Source of the DNA: Hypomesus transpacificus
Taxonomy: Eukaryota; Chordata; Actinopteri; Osmeriformes; Osmeridae
DNA length: 64,000 nt
Assembly: GCF_021917145.1 (NCBI RefSeq)
Contig: NC_061063.1
Coordinates: forward strand, 11,320,516-11,384,515
Direction: 5' to 3'
Numbering within the stretch: position 1 is the stretch's first letter; every line of letters starts with the position of its first letter. Both the position numbers and the translations under genes were made by a program. The notes under the pieces are model-generated. The model had not been told where the DNA came from. It saw only the letters and a list, made by a program, of their open reading frames with translations, and did no database searches. This document shows positions 1 through 11,100 of the stretch, in pieces.

Positions 1-1800
1 AAACCCTAGCCTGTTCATACTGTCTCGCTCCCCGAACAAAAACACCTTTCACAAGCGGTCTGTGTGCCACATTGTCCCTGAGACCCTTAACCTGTGTTGA
101 CATAGAAGGTCACAGGTGAGGTCCTTGGGAACAAGACAGCACTCATGTGCACCCAGGTAGACGGAGGAAACTGGCTTTGTTAAACCAGAGAAGTTACGTT
201 TACTGATGAACCAGACAGATGCCGAGATTGTATAAATACACTGTATTGTAAGCCATGACAGGAAGGTGACCTTTGAATGGAATTAAGTCCCTATTGGCCA
301 ACTTTGTTGAGCATTGATACAGCCAATTATATGGTCAAGCATGCAGTGTTTTCCACATGGATAATTTAAGTTCTAAAGACAAAACAATCGAATATGATTA
401 AAATACTTTTTATCACCTAGTGTTGCAAAATGTGTCAACCAGCTGACAAAACATTGTAAGAATGTATTTGCCTCAAATAAAGAAACTTCTGGAAAAGTAT
501 TTGTACTTCTTTCTTTTAATTCATATTTATTCAAACCAAAATAACTTATGTACATCAATCCTATATTGTTAATAGAAGCTTTTTTCGTATGACTGCTTCT
601 ACTTATTACATACACAAGACACGATAGGTACATAATGTATGACAGCATGTTTCAGCATATGTGAAAACATCCTTAACAAATGGATGAAAAAAATCCAAAT
701 ATTTTCCCTTTGAATCGCTTAGTTTCAAATGATCTATTAATTGGTTTCTTTGGATCTTTGCCTGTGTTGGTGCATCCTGGGACGGCTGACATCAGTTGTG
801 CTGAAGACAGACGGCGCCATTAGTACCCAACTCAGCCTTGCCGCAGAAAACATTAACTGCCTGCGCTAGGAGCCCAGTAACCATGGCGAAGCATACGGAG
901 GAGGGGGGAGGGGGGGTAGCAAGGGGCAGCAGGTTCATGCACAATGTCTGGGATTGCTTCTTCAGCTTTTATCTGTGTCTCTCTCCCTTTCACTCTCCTT
1001 CTGAACCTCTCAAACACATATGCCACATTTGCATATTTCCTTTTTAATACTCTTAAATTGCTTGTGTTCCAACTGTAATATTATTTTCCTTTCTCCGAAA
1101 CATCCCTGACTTTTACGCTATGATAACTATAAGGTCTAAGCAGTGAGGAAATGAATAATATCTAATAAAGAGTAAATACTGATTTAAAGAGACTTTTAAA
1201 TATAGATTTTATTTTGACTGAAGATCACAAATGATACATTTTGGTGGAGAAATCCAGAAAAGATGTGCAGTGTAAAATACATGTAAAAAATAAATGTTTC
1301 TGATAGTTTAATTGTATAGTAAAATTGTGGGGATCTCGTCTTGAATGACAAATTCGTTTCAAAATAGCCACACTGAACAAAAAATCCTTGCGGTAGCAAC
1401 CATCGAGTAGCCTAACACCCACCAGGGAGCGCTGTAACCACCCACCAGAGTCCTTCATCGGCGTGTCATATTTAATTTGTCATTTAATTACATTGATATG
1501 TGTCAATACGTTTTACAGCTCCAATACTCAAGGTATGTGTGTGTGTGTTGTGCGTCTATTTGTGTATTTGAGTACAGTGTGTTACCATTTTTTTTTTTTT
1601 TTACTTTTTTGTATCACCATATGTATGTTTTTCAACAACAAACCGTTGAATAAAGTAAGATGAATAACAGTTACTGAAATAACCGGGTGTTAATTTTAAC
1701 TGGCATCAAATGATGTACGGAACTGAAAGGATGGGTTGTTTTTCTTCCAGACACAGTGACGGATTTCCGGAAATATTAGCCAATCAAACTACTCCTGTCG
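1..1800. other. Non-coding left edge
   Basis: No open frame here shows family features or coding character. There is an AATAAA at 476-481 on the + strand, which could end a transcript entering from the left, but no exon is visible to support this. A CTCF-like motif lies at 1419-1435 (separate entry). The right end (from about 1740) is the probable promoter of the AT-hook gene. Confidence 0.5.
1419..1435 (+). promoter_or_regulatory. CTCF-like motif, + orientation
   Basis: CCACCAGGGAGCGCTGT matches the vertebrate CTCF core (CCACNAGGGGGCGCT) with one mismatch. CTCF is an architectural DNA-binding protein that stops cohesin in an orientation-dependent way. The motif is intact, but occupancy cannot be read from sequence. 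Confidence 0.5.
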
Positions 1801-1921
1801 CAGAATCCGCTCTCTGCTCTCAGTATGCCGGAAAGCGAAAGACGAACATATCTTGCCGCCAACCTACAAAGACTACACGTTAACATTAGACAAACGTCTT
1901 GTTGATAAAAAAAATTGTAAG
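1765..1921 (+). promoter_or_regulatory. Probable promoter and non-coding exon 1 of the AT-hook gene
   Basis: A CCAAT box (1780-1784) and an ETS-like TTCCGG (1765-1770) precede a stretch that ends in a good splice donor, AAG|GTGAGG, with the last exon base at 1921. The matching acceptor TTTCATTTCAG ends at 3388, 25 bp before the start codon at 3414. This suggests a two-exon gene with an untranslated first exon and a 1.47-kb intron. The transcription start is not defined. Confidence 0.55.
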
Positions 1922-2223
1922 GTGAGGCAATGTGTTTTTATGCAATAATTTACCTCACAAACTGTGATTCACTTTAAGGATTTGAGAACGCAGGGCTCAG
2001 TCTAATAGCTGGAAGTGCGTGTCGCACAACAAGCAAGTAGCCTAGCATTAGTAGCAGGCTACTACAGTAGCCAGACCAACAAGCAACAGCTTACAAGAGT
2101 AGCTGCTACTACTTCAAGGCCATAATACTAGGCCGTCTTAATTAATGTTTCACATTAAACATGAACCAGTGTGCGTTTAGTAGAATTGGGTTAGCAGTTT
2201 GTGAAATGTATATTTGCACGGGA

Positions 2224-2445
2224 TAGTGGTTCTCAACCCTGGTCCTCAAGGACCCCCCTGCCCTGCATGTTTTAGATGTTTCCCCCCTCCAACACACCGA
2301 TTTCAAATGAATGGGTCGTTATCTAGCTTTGCAGAAGCCTGGTAACGACCATTTATTTGAATTAACCTAGGTGTGTTGGAACAGGGAAACATCTCAAACA
2401 TGCAGGATAAGGGGTTTCCCTGAGGACCATGGTTGAAAACCATTG
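2224..2445. mobile_element. Palindromic hAT-type MITE (old copy)
   Basis: The ends are imperfect inverted repeats: TAGTGGTTCTCAACCCTGGT at the left, and a right end whose reverse complement reads CAATGGTTTTCAACCATGGT. The interior is palindromic too, with the GCATGTTTTAGATGTTTCCC segment recurring inverted. It is the same kind of element as the copies at 33361 and 39703 but more diverged, and no clean 8-bp target duplication is visible. It lies in the intron of the AT-hook gene. Confidence 0.7.
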
Positions 2446-3413
2446 GAACTTTAAACAATTGTCATCGTTAGCGATTCAGCCACTTATCAGGAACGAATTA
2501 GCCTAGCTATAGTATCTCAGTTGTAGCCTAGCTACAGTATCTCTGTTCTCTCAGGTAACTTAGCTTGCTACCCCAAGTTGGTAACCCCCTAAATCAGACC
2601 CCGTATGTAAATGTTCTTCCTCGAATGGTAATTTTTTTAAACGGAAGAAAAATAACGAATAATTCACACAAAGCACAACGGTATCAAAGATCTGTGTGCA
2701 CATTTATTTTATGTAACCGATTTAATTGTGCTGTGTTCCACCGGTGTCTTATATTCGATCGGTGAAGTTTTTGGTGAAGCCCACACAATCACCATATTGA
2801 ACCCTTTCCGTCTGGGACTCGCACAGGATAGCAGTTAGACAACACCAAACAGATTAGCCACGTAATGTAGTTTGACCCTAAGATTAAATTGTTATATTTA
2901 TGTTATATATATATTATATATATACTCGACAGTTTACAATGATTTATTTTGTTAAATAAATCCTCCATATCCCAGTAAAATAAATAATTGTAAACTGCTG
3001 AGTGACCGTCGTTAGGAGTTGTGTTCTTAAAAAGGAAAATTTCTTGTCGGTTTCTATTGTTGCAATTAGCTAGCCAACTAAACACACCATGTAATGGAAC
3101 GCGTTTCTGCTTATTATAAATGTGTATATGTATGTGTGTATATATATGTATAAACGTTAATCTAATTGCAACAAAGTGTCCGACTTGCTACGTTCTCCAT
3201 TGCAGATTAGAACTTCACATAAGAATGAGCTCTTACAAATCCTGGAACATTGGTGTAAATTAGCTCATTTTGCTAAACCATAAGGTATTGTAACGTCATC
3301 AATGTAATTACCTGACAGTCAATTACTTGCAATTATTGTCATGTTACACTTTTAAACATTAATTTCCTTTGAATTTGTTTCATTTCAGCATCTTGTGAAC
3401 TGAAAGCAGGGAT

Positions 3414-5828
3414 ATGGAGGAGGTTCTTAAATTAGAAGAAGGTCACGGTGATGCCTTCAACAGTGAGAAGGAACTGCTTGCTGAAGAAGTACAGAGTGAT
3501 GACAAGGACCAACCCAACAAGGAAGAGGGTGAAATCGTTCCAGAGACACAACTAGAAGAAGCTGCGTCAGTACCAGCCAATGAAGTAGACTCTGGAACGG
3601 ACGTTTCAAACGAAAGCCCCGATCCACCTCTTAAGAGAAGAGGTCGAGGGTCAGGAGCCAAGAAAGCCAGCGCGCCCGCAGAGTCGGATCCAGGCGCGTT
3701 GAACGACGGAGACAAGATGCCCAAGCGAGGCAGGGGCCGACCGAAAGGATCGGGCTCCTTGAAGCAACCTGTCCAAGAGGTGCTGGCCGGCACCGAGGAG
3801 GAGACGGCCGGCACCGAGGAGGAGACGGCCGGTACCGCGGAGGTGACCCCTGGAACCGAGGATGTGACCCCTGGAACCGAGGATGTGACCCCTGGAACCG
3901 AGGATGTGACGGCCGGTACCGAGGATGTGACGGCCGGTACCGAGGATGTGACGGCCAGTACCGAGGATGTGACGGCCGGCACCGAGGATGTGACGGAGGC
4001 AGAGGCGCCTGACAACGCCCCCACGCAGTCTAAGAAGCGGAGAGGGAGGCCGAAAGGCTCAACGTCCAAGAAGCAGCAGCAGCAGGCGGAGGAGGAGGCG
4101 GAAGAAGCAGCTGTGGCCAGTGAAGAGGAATCGGGAGCGGACAGGTCGAATAAAAGTACTGACACACCCAAAAGGGGGAGGGGAGCCGCTAAAGGCTCCA
4201 AGAAATCTCAAGTACAGGAAGAGGCGGCTGGCAGTTGTGAGGAGTCAGGGGGAGACGTGTCGAACGAAACTCTTGGCTTGCCCAAAAGAGGGAGGGGGAG
4301 ACCCAAAGGGTCAGGTGGCAAGAAATCTCAAGTTAAAGAAGAGGTTGTTGTTAGTGAAGAAGAGTCTGGGACAGACGTGGTAAACAACAAACCCCCAACA
4401 AGGGGACGGGGGAGACCCAAGAAGCAAAAGGTTGAACAAGATGTCACCGACAGTAGTGTGGAGGAAATTGGCGCTGGTGAATCTCCACCCCCTAAAAAAG
4501 GACGAGGTAGACCCAAGGGGTCTTTTTCCAAGAAGGGAAAGGTAAAACAAGATGTCACCGACAGTAGTAAGGAGGAAATTAGTGCTGATGAATCTCCACC
4601 CCCTAAAAAAGGACGAGGTAGACCCAAGGGGTCTTTTTCCAAGAAGGGAAAGGTAAAACAAGATGTCACCGACAGTGAGGAGGAAATGAGCGCCGATGAA
4701 ACTCCACCCCCTAAAAAAGGAAGAGGTAGACCCAGGGGGTCGTTTTCAAGGAAGCGAAAGGTGAAACAAGATGTCTCTGACAGTGAGGAGGAAATGAGCG
4801 CTGATGAATCTCCACCCCTTAAAAAAGGACGAGGTAGACCTAAAGGGTCCTCTTCAAAGAAGCAAAAGGTGGAAGAAGATGTCACTGACGGCAGTGAGGA
4901 GGAAACGAGCGCCGATGAAACGCCATCCCTTAAAAAAGGACGAGGTAGACCCAAAGGGTCCGGGTCCAAGAAGCCCCCGGGGCTGAAAGTCCATGGCACG
5001 GTGCCAGGCAAACGGGGCAAGCCGCACAAAGTGGTTGACCACCCTCCCAGCAGGCTGCGGACGCTCAAGAGCCGAAGCCAGGCCCAGAAGAAGCGGGGCC
5101 AAGCCAAGAAGGATCTCAGTCCACCGAGGAGAGGGAGGCCCAGGAAGAATCCCACGCTGCCCAGGCAGGAGGAGAAAGGGCCCAGGGTGTGGAAGCCCCT
5201 CGGACGCCCGCGCAAGTACCCCAGAGTCGATCCCCCTCCCACAGCTCAGCCCAGACCCAGGGGACGCCCCAAAAAGACGGAATCAAAGAAATTTGCTCAC
5301 TTGCGCAGCTTCCTCGTCGGCTCTGTAGACTCAAGTAACGGGTCTCCGCGGAAACGCGGTCGGCCTTTGGGTTCTTTCAAAGACAAAAAAAAAACTGCAG
5401 CCGTTCCCTCAAACGACGCTAGGTCGGAGCCACGCAAGCGAGGCCGCCCGCCAAGTTCTGGCAAGCTTAAGAAAACTGAGACGGGGCAGGCAGACACTGA
5501 CGTTGCATCTTCAACCAAACACAGTCGCTTCTCCAACGGGAAAACCGACTCTCCAACCAAGGCAGCTCCGCAGACTAAAGGAAGGAGCGGTAGGAAAAAA
5601 GCGGAGGCTACGAAAGCTGAAGTTTCGAACGAGGTGGAGGAGGAGGTGAAGGAGGAGGAGGAGGTGAAGGAGGAGGAAGAGCAGGAGGAGGAAGAGGAGC
5701 AGCCAGTGGATGCAGAGAAGGAAGGAGAGCTGGAAGATATCGCCCCAGTGGTTGCCAGTACTGAAGAGGCAGTGGTGAAGGATGATGGAAAGGGTTTCCC
5801 TCCGATTGAAGAAAGTGAGATTGTATGA
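3414..5828 (+). CDS. Multi-AT-hook chromatin protein (804 aa)
   Basis: A single uninterrupted coding exon. I count about 15 AT-hook-like cores (R/K-GRP or RGRPK), spread from roughly residue 103 to residue 690. AT-hooks bind the minor groove of AT-rich DNA, so a nuclear chromatin role is likely. Residues about 122-194 are a 7-residue repeat (GTEDVTP and variants, 21-bp unit, about ten copies). Residues about 335-530 contain five repeats of 36-37 residues, each joining an AT-hook (KKGRGRPKGS) to an acidic serine segment (VTDSEEE, SADE) that looks like casein kinase 2 target sequence. The C-terminus is a glutamate-rich run ending EESEIV. The start is the first ATG after the acceptor at 3388. 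HMGA proteins have only three hooks; the layout recalls multi-hook proteins such as insect D1, but orthology is not claimed. Confidence 0.85.
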   Translation: MEEVLKLEEGHGDAFNSEKELLAEEVQSDDKDQPNKEEGEIVPETQLEEAASVPANEVDSGTDVSNESPDPPLKRRGRGSGAKKASAPAESDPGALNDGDKMPKRGRGRPKGSGSLKQPVQEVLAGTEEETAGTEEETAGTAEVTPGTEDVTPGTEDVTPGTEDVTAGTEDVTAGTEDVTASTEDVTAGTEDVTEAEAPDNAPTQSKKRRGRPKGSTSKKQQQQAEEEAEEAAVASEEESGADRSNKSTDTPKRGRGAAKGSKKSQVQEEAAGSCEESGGDVSNETLGLPKRGRGRPKGSGGKKSQVKEEVVVSEEESGTDVVNNKPPTRGRGRPKKQKVEQDVTDSSVEEIGAGESPPPKKGRGRPKGSFSKKGKVKQDVTDSSKEEISADESPPPKKGRGRPKGSFSKKGKVKQDVTDSEEEMSADETPPPKKGRGRPRGSFSRKRKVKQDVSDSEEEMSADESPPLKKGRGRPKGSSSKKQKVEEDVTDGSEEETSADETPSLKKGRGRPKGSGSKKPPGLKVHGTVPGKRGKPHKVVDHPPSRLRTLKSRSQAQKKRGQAKKDLSPPRRGRPRKNPTLPRQEEKGPRVWKPLGRPRKYPRVDPPPTAQPRPRGRPKKTESKKFAHLRSFLVGSVDSSNGSPRKRGRPLGSFKDKKKTAAVPSNDARSEPRKRGRPPSSGKLKKTETGQADTDVASSTKHSRFSNGKTDSPTKAAPQTKGRSGRKKAEATKAEVSNEVEEEVKEEEEVKEEEEQEEEEEQPVDAEKEGELEDIAPVVASTEEAVVKDDGKGFPPIEESEIV

Positions 5829-6273
5829 GGCCTTGCAGTTGCAGCTATGGATAAAGTTTAGGATATCTGGGGTGTTGGGGAGATGACTTCAGCCAAAAAA
5901 GTTTCCTCAAAACAAGAACTTGAAAACATAAACCCTGAAAAAAAAGGATGTTTGTTCACATTTTCTTAATGGGATATCTCTCCTTAACTCCTTATGTTTT
6001 GCTGACTGTCTTGTGATGTATTTTCTTTTGATAATTGCCTATAACGACATACCCATAGTAGTCATTACTTTTGAGTCGTCTTTGGTTAACAACATGACAT
6101 TCTCAAATCCTTGTGTTTTCTTGACTAACTGGTTCATGTTTTTTATTTCTTTTTGTGTTTGTCTATAATATTTTTTTCAAGGTTGTCTTTATTTGTTGTT
6201 TTTTTTACTAATATGAAGTTGTGTTCTCACAGACACTTTTTAAACTTGCAAACTGTTCACATTTAACTTTGTT

Positions 6274-6279
6274 AATAAA
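6274..6279 (+). terminator. Poly(A) signal of the AT-hook gene
   Basis: AATAAA about 450 bp downstream of the stop codon, the first canonical signal after the coding exon. This would give a compact 3'UTR. Confidence 0.6.
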
Positions 6280-6589
6280 ATGTAGTCTATGACTGAAACT
6301 CATGCTTCTGAATGCCAATACCATTGATCTTCCATTAGCATACTTTTTTTTCTTACCATGTTTGGAAGGTGCCGGAATGTATAAATCATCTATGAAATAA
6401 GATGAACAAGTGTCAGACTGTATTGAATCACTTTGAAGTGCTATTTTTGTAAAAACAAATTTTCATAAATGTTTCCCAGAATTTCAGTTATTTCCTTAGT
6501 TACAGAGGCTGTATCTTGTTTTGTTTGCCTTAATTTTCAAAGCTTTGAATGTATAGCAAATTAGCGTTTCTCTTCCCTATACGTATAGG

Positions 6590-6704
6590 CCCAGTTTCCC
6601 ATACATGGATTATGCCTTTTCCTAGACTCAAAACGTTTTCAATGGAGGTCTTTACAAAAACTACTCTTATTTTAAGACTAGGTTTAATCCATGTCTGGGA
6701 AGCA
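6590..6704. mobile_element. Short palindromic MITE
   Basis: The left arm CCCATACATGGATTATGCC and the right arm GGTTTAATCCATGTCTGGG are imperfect inverted repeats around a short AT-rich centre. Compact palindromes of this shape are common in teleost genomes. The family is not assigned with certainty. Confidence 0.55.
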
Positions 6705-7299
6705 ACCAGTGTCTTTTGTGTAGAACTCTCCCTAAGATGTACAATGTATCTTTTGAGTTTTCTTCAGTCAAAAGTCACATTTTTAACATCATGATATCCT
6801 TTTATCCCGGTTATTGTTTTGTGTATTTTAAAAAAAAAACCGTTATATTTGTTCCCTAACTTTTCTTCAGTGTACTGTTGTCACATGTCTTTTAGTGTAG
6901 TGGGTGGGTTAGTTTCACAGACCTTGGCTGTTTTTTTTGTCGTGTGAAGATGGCTTGTTACATGGGTGGGTACATGGATTGGTACATGTTTCAATGATAT
7001 AATTAGTCATACTTTTGAACTCGTTAGTATTACTGTATGTGATGTCATACAATGTAATTAATGCTTTGTAGCCCCCTGTGACCTAAACACATACACAGTT
7101 TTGACGATAGTAAATACGTTTTTTTCTATGTTTTCTGAGCAAGAGACGATATTGTTGAGATTACGGTGTCAAAATAAAATTCGGCATTTTGATTGATTGT
7201 TTTTCTTATATTATACATGATAGTTAATTTAATAGCAGTTAGCTCATCGGAGGGTAGTTAGGTTATTTAGGCTATAATAATTGAGTGCGGGCTTCCCAA

Positions 7300-8196
7300 A
7301 AAACATTACGACATGGAACCCACATGGAAGCATTCGGAAACACTCGGTACTTTGATTTCAAGCGCGCAGTGGTTGCAACACTTTTTTCCGGTTCCTTTAC
7401 CGTACGAAAACAACACTGAATGGAAGAGAGGACGTTCTGGGCTTTAACATCTCAGAATTCCAACAAATACCAGCGATGTAAATAGATAGTCTGCTTTAGT
7501 TTGTCTAAATGTGCGTTTTTTCAAGACGACCGAACCTATACGTAAGTGTTTGGGGAATGGGGAAGGGATTTTGGGATAAAAGTGCACGTGTTTCACATCC
7601 TTTATCACCGGCAACATGCAACGATGGTGTTTTTTAAGTTAAGTCAGGCTAGTAAATGATCTTCTATTGGCAATTAATAATAACATCTTATCCCATTGCT
7701 GAGCCCGGACAACATTTACACATTTGTGTCTTTGTATTGCTATATTTTTACATTAAGAACATCATGGATGATGCTCCCAAAAGTTTTTTGTTTGTTTAGT
7801 TAAGATAGAAAAGTACTGTATTCATTGCAAAATTAATAATAGCACACAACTCTTTATTTCAATTGAATTGTTAGTGACTCTTCCCCCCCCCCCCCCCCCC
7901 CTGAGTTCGTGTTGGTTTACGGCAACATGGAGAGTTTGGACAAAAGTTTAATAAGACGGACACTCATTGGACGACATCACCGTTGCAGCTACTAATTATT
8001 CAACAAACTCAAGCCAGAAGATCACAGAATTTAAGGTGGGCTGGTGCAACGTTTAATAGAATTATTAATCCACCCCAAAATATTGCTCAAGCTTTACATC
8101 TTTTTTTATTTTGTTTTTATTTCCTTCAGAGCTGTGTGAAGTTGGAGACAATGTCCCTCATGTTGACTTGAGCACAGGGCAGAACAAAGTGACACT
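7300..8196 (+). promoter_or_regulatory. Promoter and 5' leader of the zinc-finger gene, with a uORF
   Basis: A strong donor, AC|GTAAGT, follows an exon end at 7541, and an acceptor (pyrimidine tract then CAG ending at 8129) leads into the coding exon at 8130. The leader then has a short upstream ORF, ATG at 8151 to TGA at 8169-8171 (6 codons), only 25 bp before the main ATG. This may reduce translation of the main frame. A run of 19 C lies at 7883-7901 in the intron. Confidence 0.55.
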
Positions 8197-11100
8197 ATGA
8201 AGGGAAAGCATAATGATATATCTCCATGCACAGCAGCTGCAAGTATCCCAAGTCAAATGTCTATGAGTGCTCAAGAGCCAGGACTAAGGAGAATTGGAGA
8301 TATGCTGCAATTAAAGCGTAAACTTGGGCGACCATTTAAGAAAAAAACATTGATTAAAATGGCTAAAATGATGACAATAGTGCAAAAGGAGGATGCTATT
8401 TACAACAACAAACAAGATGGTTGGGTGGAAGAAAAAGTGACAACAGTCCAGCAGGAAGTTACCTCCCATAAACACAAGAAAGTAATAATAAAAAAAACAG
8501 AAACTGATTTTTCACACCTAAGACGATCTTCCAGAACAACAAAACCTGTTGAAATAACGGACTTTACTCCGGATCCTACTGAACACATTTTACCACCATC
8601 AGGACATATTGAGCCTTTCCTGAGGAAAGAAGATTCAACTTGTACCCTTTCGACAACCTCCCCAACAAGGATGTGTAGCGCAGAAGCTGCCCCTCAAATT
8701 GACGTCCCAAGTCTTCACAAGGGAAAAATAAAAGGAAGGCAAAGATCTACCAAGAAAGGCAGTCAAATTAAGAAAAAGAAAATCACTTATGAAGGCTCTG
8801 ATCCTCCCAATATTCCTACACAGACCCTCCCTGAGATTGAGCCTACAGATAACGGGGTAAAGAAGACCACAAATGCGAAAAAAAGAAAGATAGACAGTGA
8901 AGCTAATAAGAAAAGCAAACAAGGAATTACTGCTTTAGAACCGATGTTTTCAACAGTTCCTCAGGAGGATATTTATGCTGATAAAGGCATTTCAACACAA
9001 ACGATAATAACCCCTCTCAATTCATTGCACCAGAAACCACTTAATCGTACTAAATACAAGAAAGGCAAAAAAGCAAGGGATATCCCCTTATTGAATACAA
9101 CGGAACAATTTGGGGTGTGCTGTTCATTACCTGAGTCTCCTGTGTTGCAACCACCTGTTGAGTGTGACGCAGAAAACCCCAGAAAAGCTAAGAAGCAGTG
9201 TAACAACAAGAGTCCACAGAAATCAGAGAAGAAAACTAAAGTGAAATGTGTCACGTCAACAAAGGCAAAGAAATCAAGGAAAAGGAAAGTTCCCTCGAAA
9301 ACTAACGGAGTTGACTCATCAACTGCTGATATTATTCTTGGAGAAATGCCAGTTTGTTCTTCTCAGTCAGTTCATGGCTCAGAACTCAACAAAAACAGTT
9401 GTCATTCAAAAAAACCTCAAACTGAGGCAGTGTCACCACTGACTAGGGATGATCTGCCAATCAAAATTGAACCACAAACACGAAAGGGTTCAAGGAATAA
9501 GTTGAATAATGCAGATATAACCTCAAATCCGGAGACTGAAAACCCCCCTGAAAAGAAGAGCCAGCAAAAAAGCAGGGTGAAAAAAAATAGAATTACAAAA
9601 ACCAACATCTTGAATCTTTCCACTGCTCTCACCCACCCCACTGTAGCAAATGAAAACATACTGTTACCTGTGTTAAATCCAACCATTGCTGAGAAGCCAA
9701 AACACGAAATGCCAAGTCTACCTACTTCCACTGTGTCACGGCATGTTCCAGCATCACTAGCCACACCTTCAGAAAAAGGACAGGTAGCAGAACCCGTGAG
9801 TGCTCATAGTTTGAAGAGAAAACAACCACAAAAAGTAATGAGATCTAAGAAGACAAAGGTCAGGACTTTTAAACCTAAGTTACATAACGGTTGTAATGTC
9901 TCAAACGATGAAGAACTAGTCAAATGTACAGAAATGGACGGCATGCTCAATGAGATGAAAAATGGCCCAAAAAAGAAGAAAAAGGTAATGAAAGCTTCCA
10001 TGGGGAAAACGGCTGACTTCAATATGCAGAGTACATGCCCCGAATCTGTAGCGCACAGAACCGTGACGGAAGACAAACTAGCTCCTGTTGCTATTAACGT
10101 GAAACATAAAAAGTCGAGTCTTACCCCTTCGGATGCAACACCGCCTCTTCCATCTTCAGCGGCTTCGCCAGACAAAGGACAGTTGGCAGAGTCTGTGAGT
10201 CCTGCTGGGGGGAGGAGACCACCACAGCAAAGAGGAAAGCTGTCTAAGAGAAAGTCCAGGCCGCCTCGAAAGAAAAGAAAATTAAACTACAGGAACAATC
10301 TCTCAAAAGAAATCAAACCACTTGAATCAGTGAAAGGACCAAGTGACAAGGTGCTTACCGCTAAAGTGGTGAAGGATGACCTTGCTGTGGCCTCAACAGC
10401 TGAGCAAGAAAACATGTTGGCGGGCTTCAATCACTATACCTCACCTTCAGGAAGAAGTACCAAAGACATTTCAATCTTTTCAGACAGTACCATTGAGAGT
10501 GTGGCTGAACTAGACAATACTTTGTGGGAGTCCACAGATGCACCCAATATAAATCAAAGTTCTAGCCAATCTGAAACTTTTACTTCTAATATGGATGTAT
10601 TATGTGACAGAAAGATTCAAAAACAGACTTGTGGATCCCAGGGCGAGACTGGAGCTTCAGAGACAGTTCACGAAAACAAGGAGGCCGTGAATAGACAGTC
10701 AACAGCCGACAAAGCATTGCTGCATTCAAATGTGAAACTAAGAAAACCTATAACATGTCGTTTCTGTGGCTGCACATTTCGACACATCTCGGCATACTCA
10801 GTTCACGAGTGCATTCACACAGGCAAGAAGCCTTACAGGTGCTTGAAATGTGGCAAGAGATTCGCTCAGTTTTCCAAACTCCGTTTGCACGCCAACATCC
10901 ACAGACGGCCAGACCATATCCGGTGTCCATGCTGTTCCCTAGGGTTTCCAAACAAACCTGAGTTGATTGTCCATTTCAAGATTCACATGAAAAGGACCAA
11001 CAAGGTCGGTTTAATGGGACAAGGAAGAGACATTCAAGCTCAGATGCCTGGTAATGACAGTGTCCCCCCTGTCCCTCTGAAAACCAGCGCCTCCCTCATA

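Noticed and set aside
3443-5334. Long antisense frames opposite the AT-hook gene (up to 304 codons)
   Set aside because: They mirror the repetitive, stop-poor composition of the sense gene. The sense frame has AT-hooks, a leader intron and a poly(A) signal; the antisense frames have none of these.
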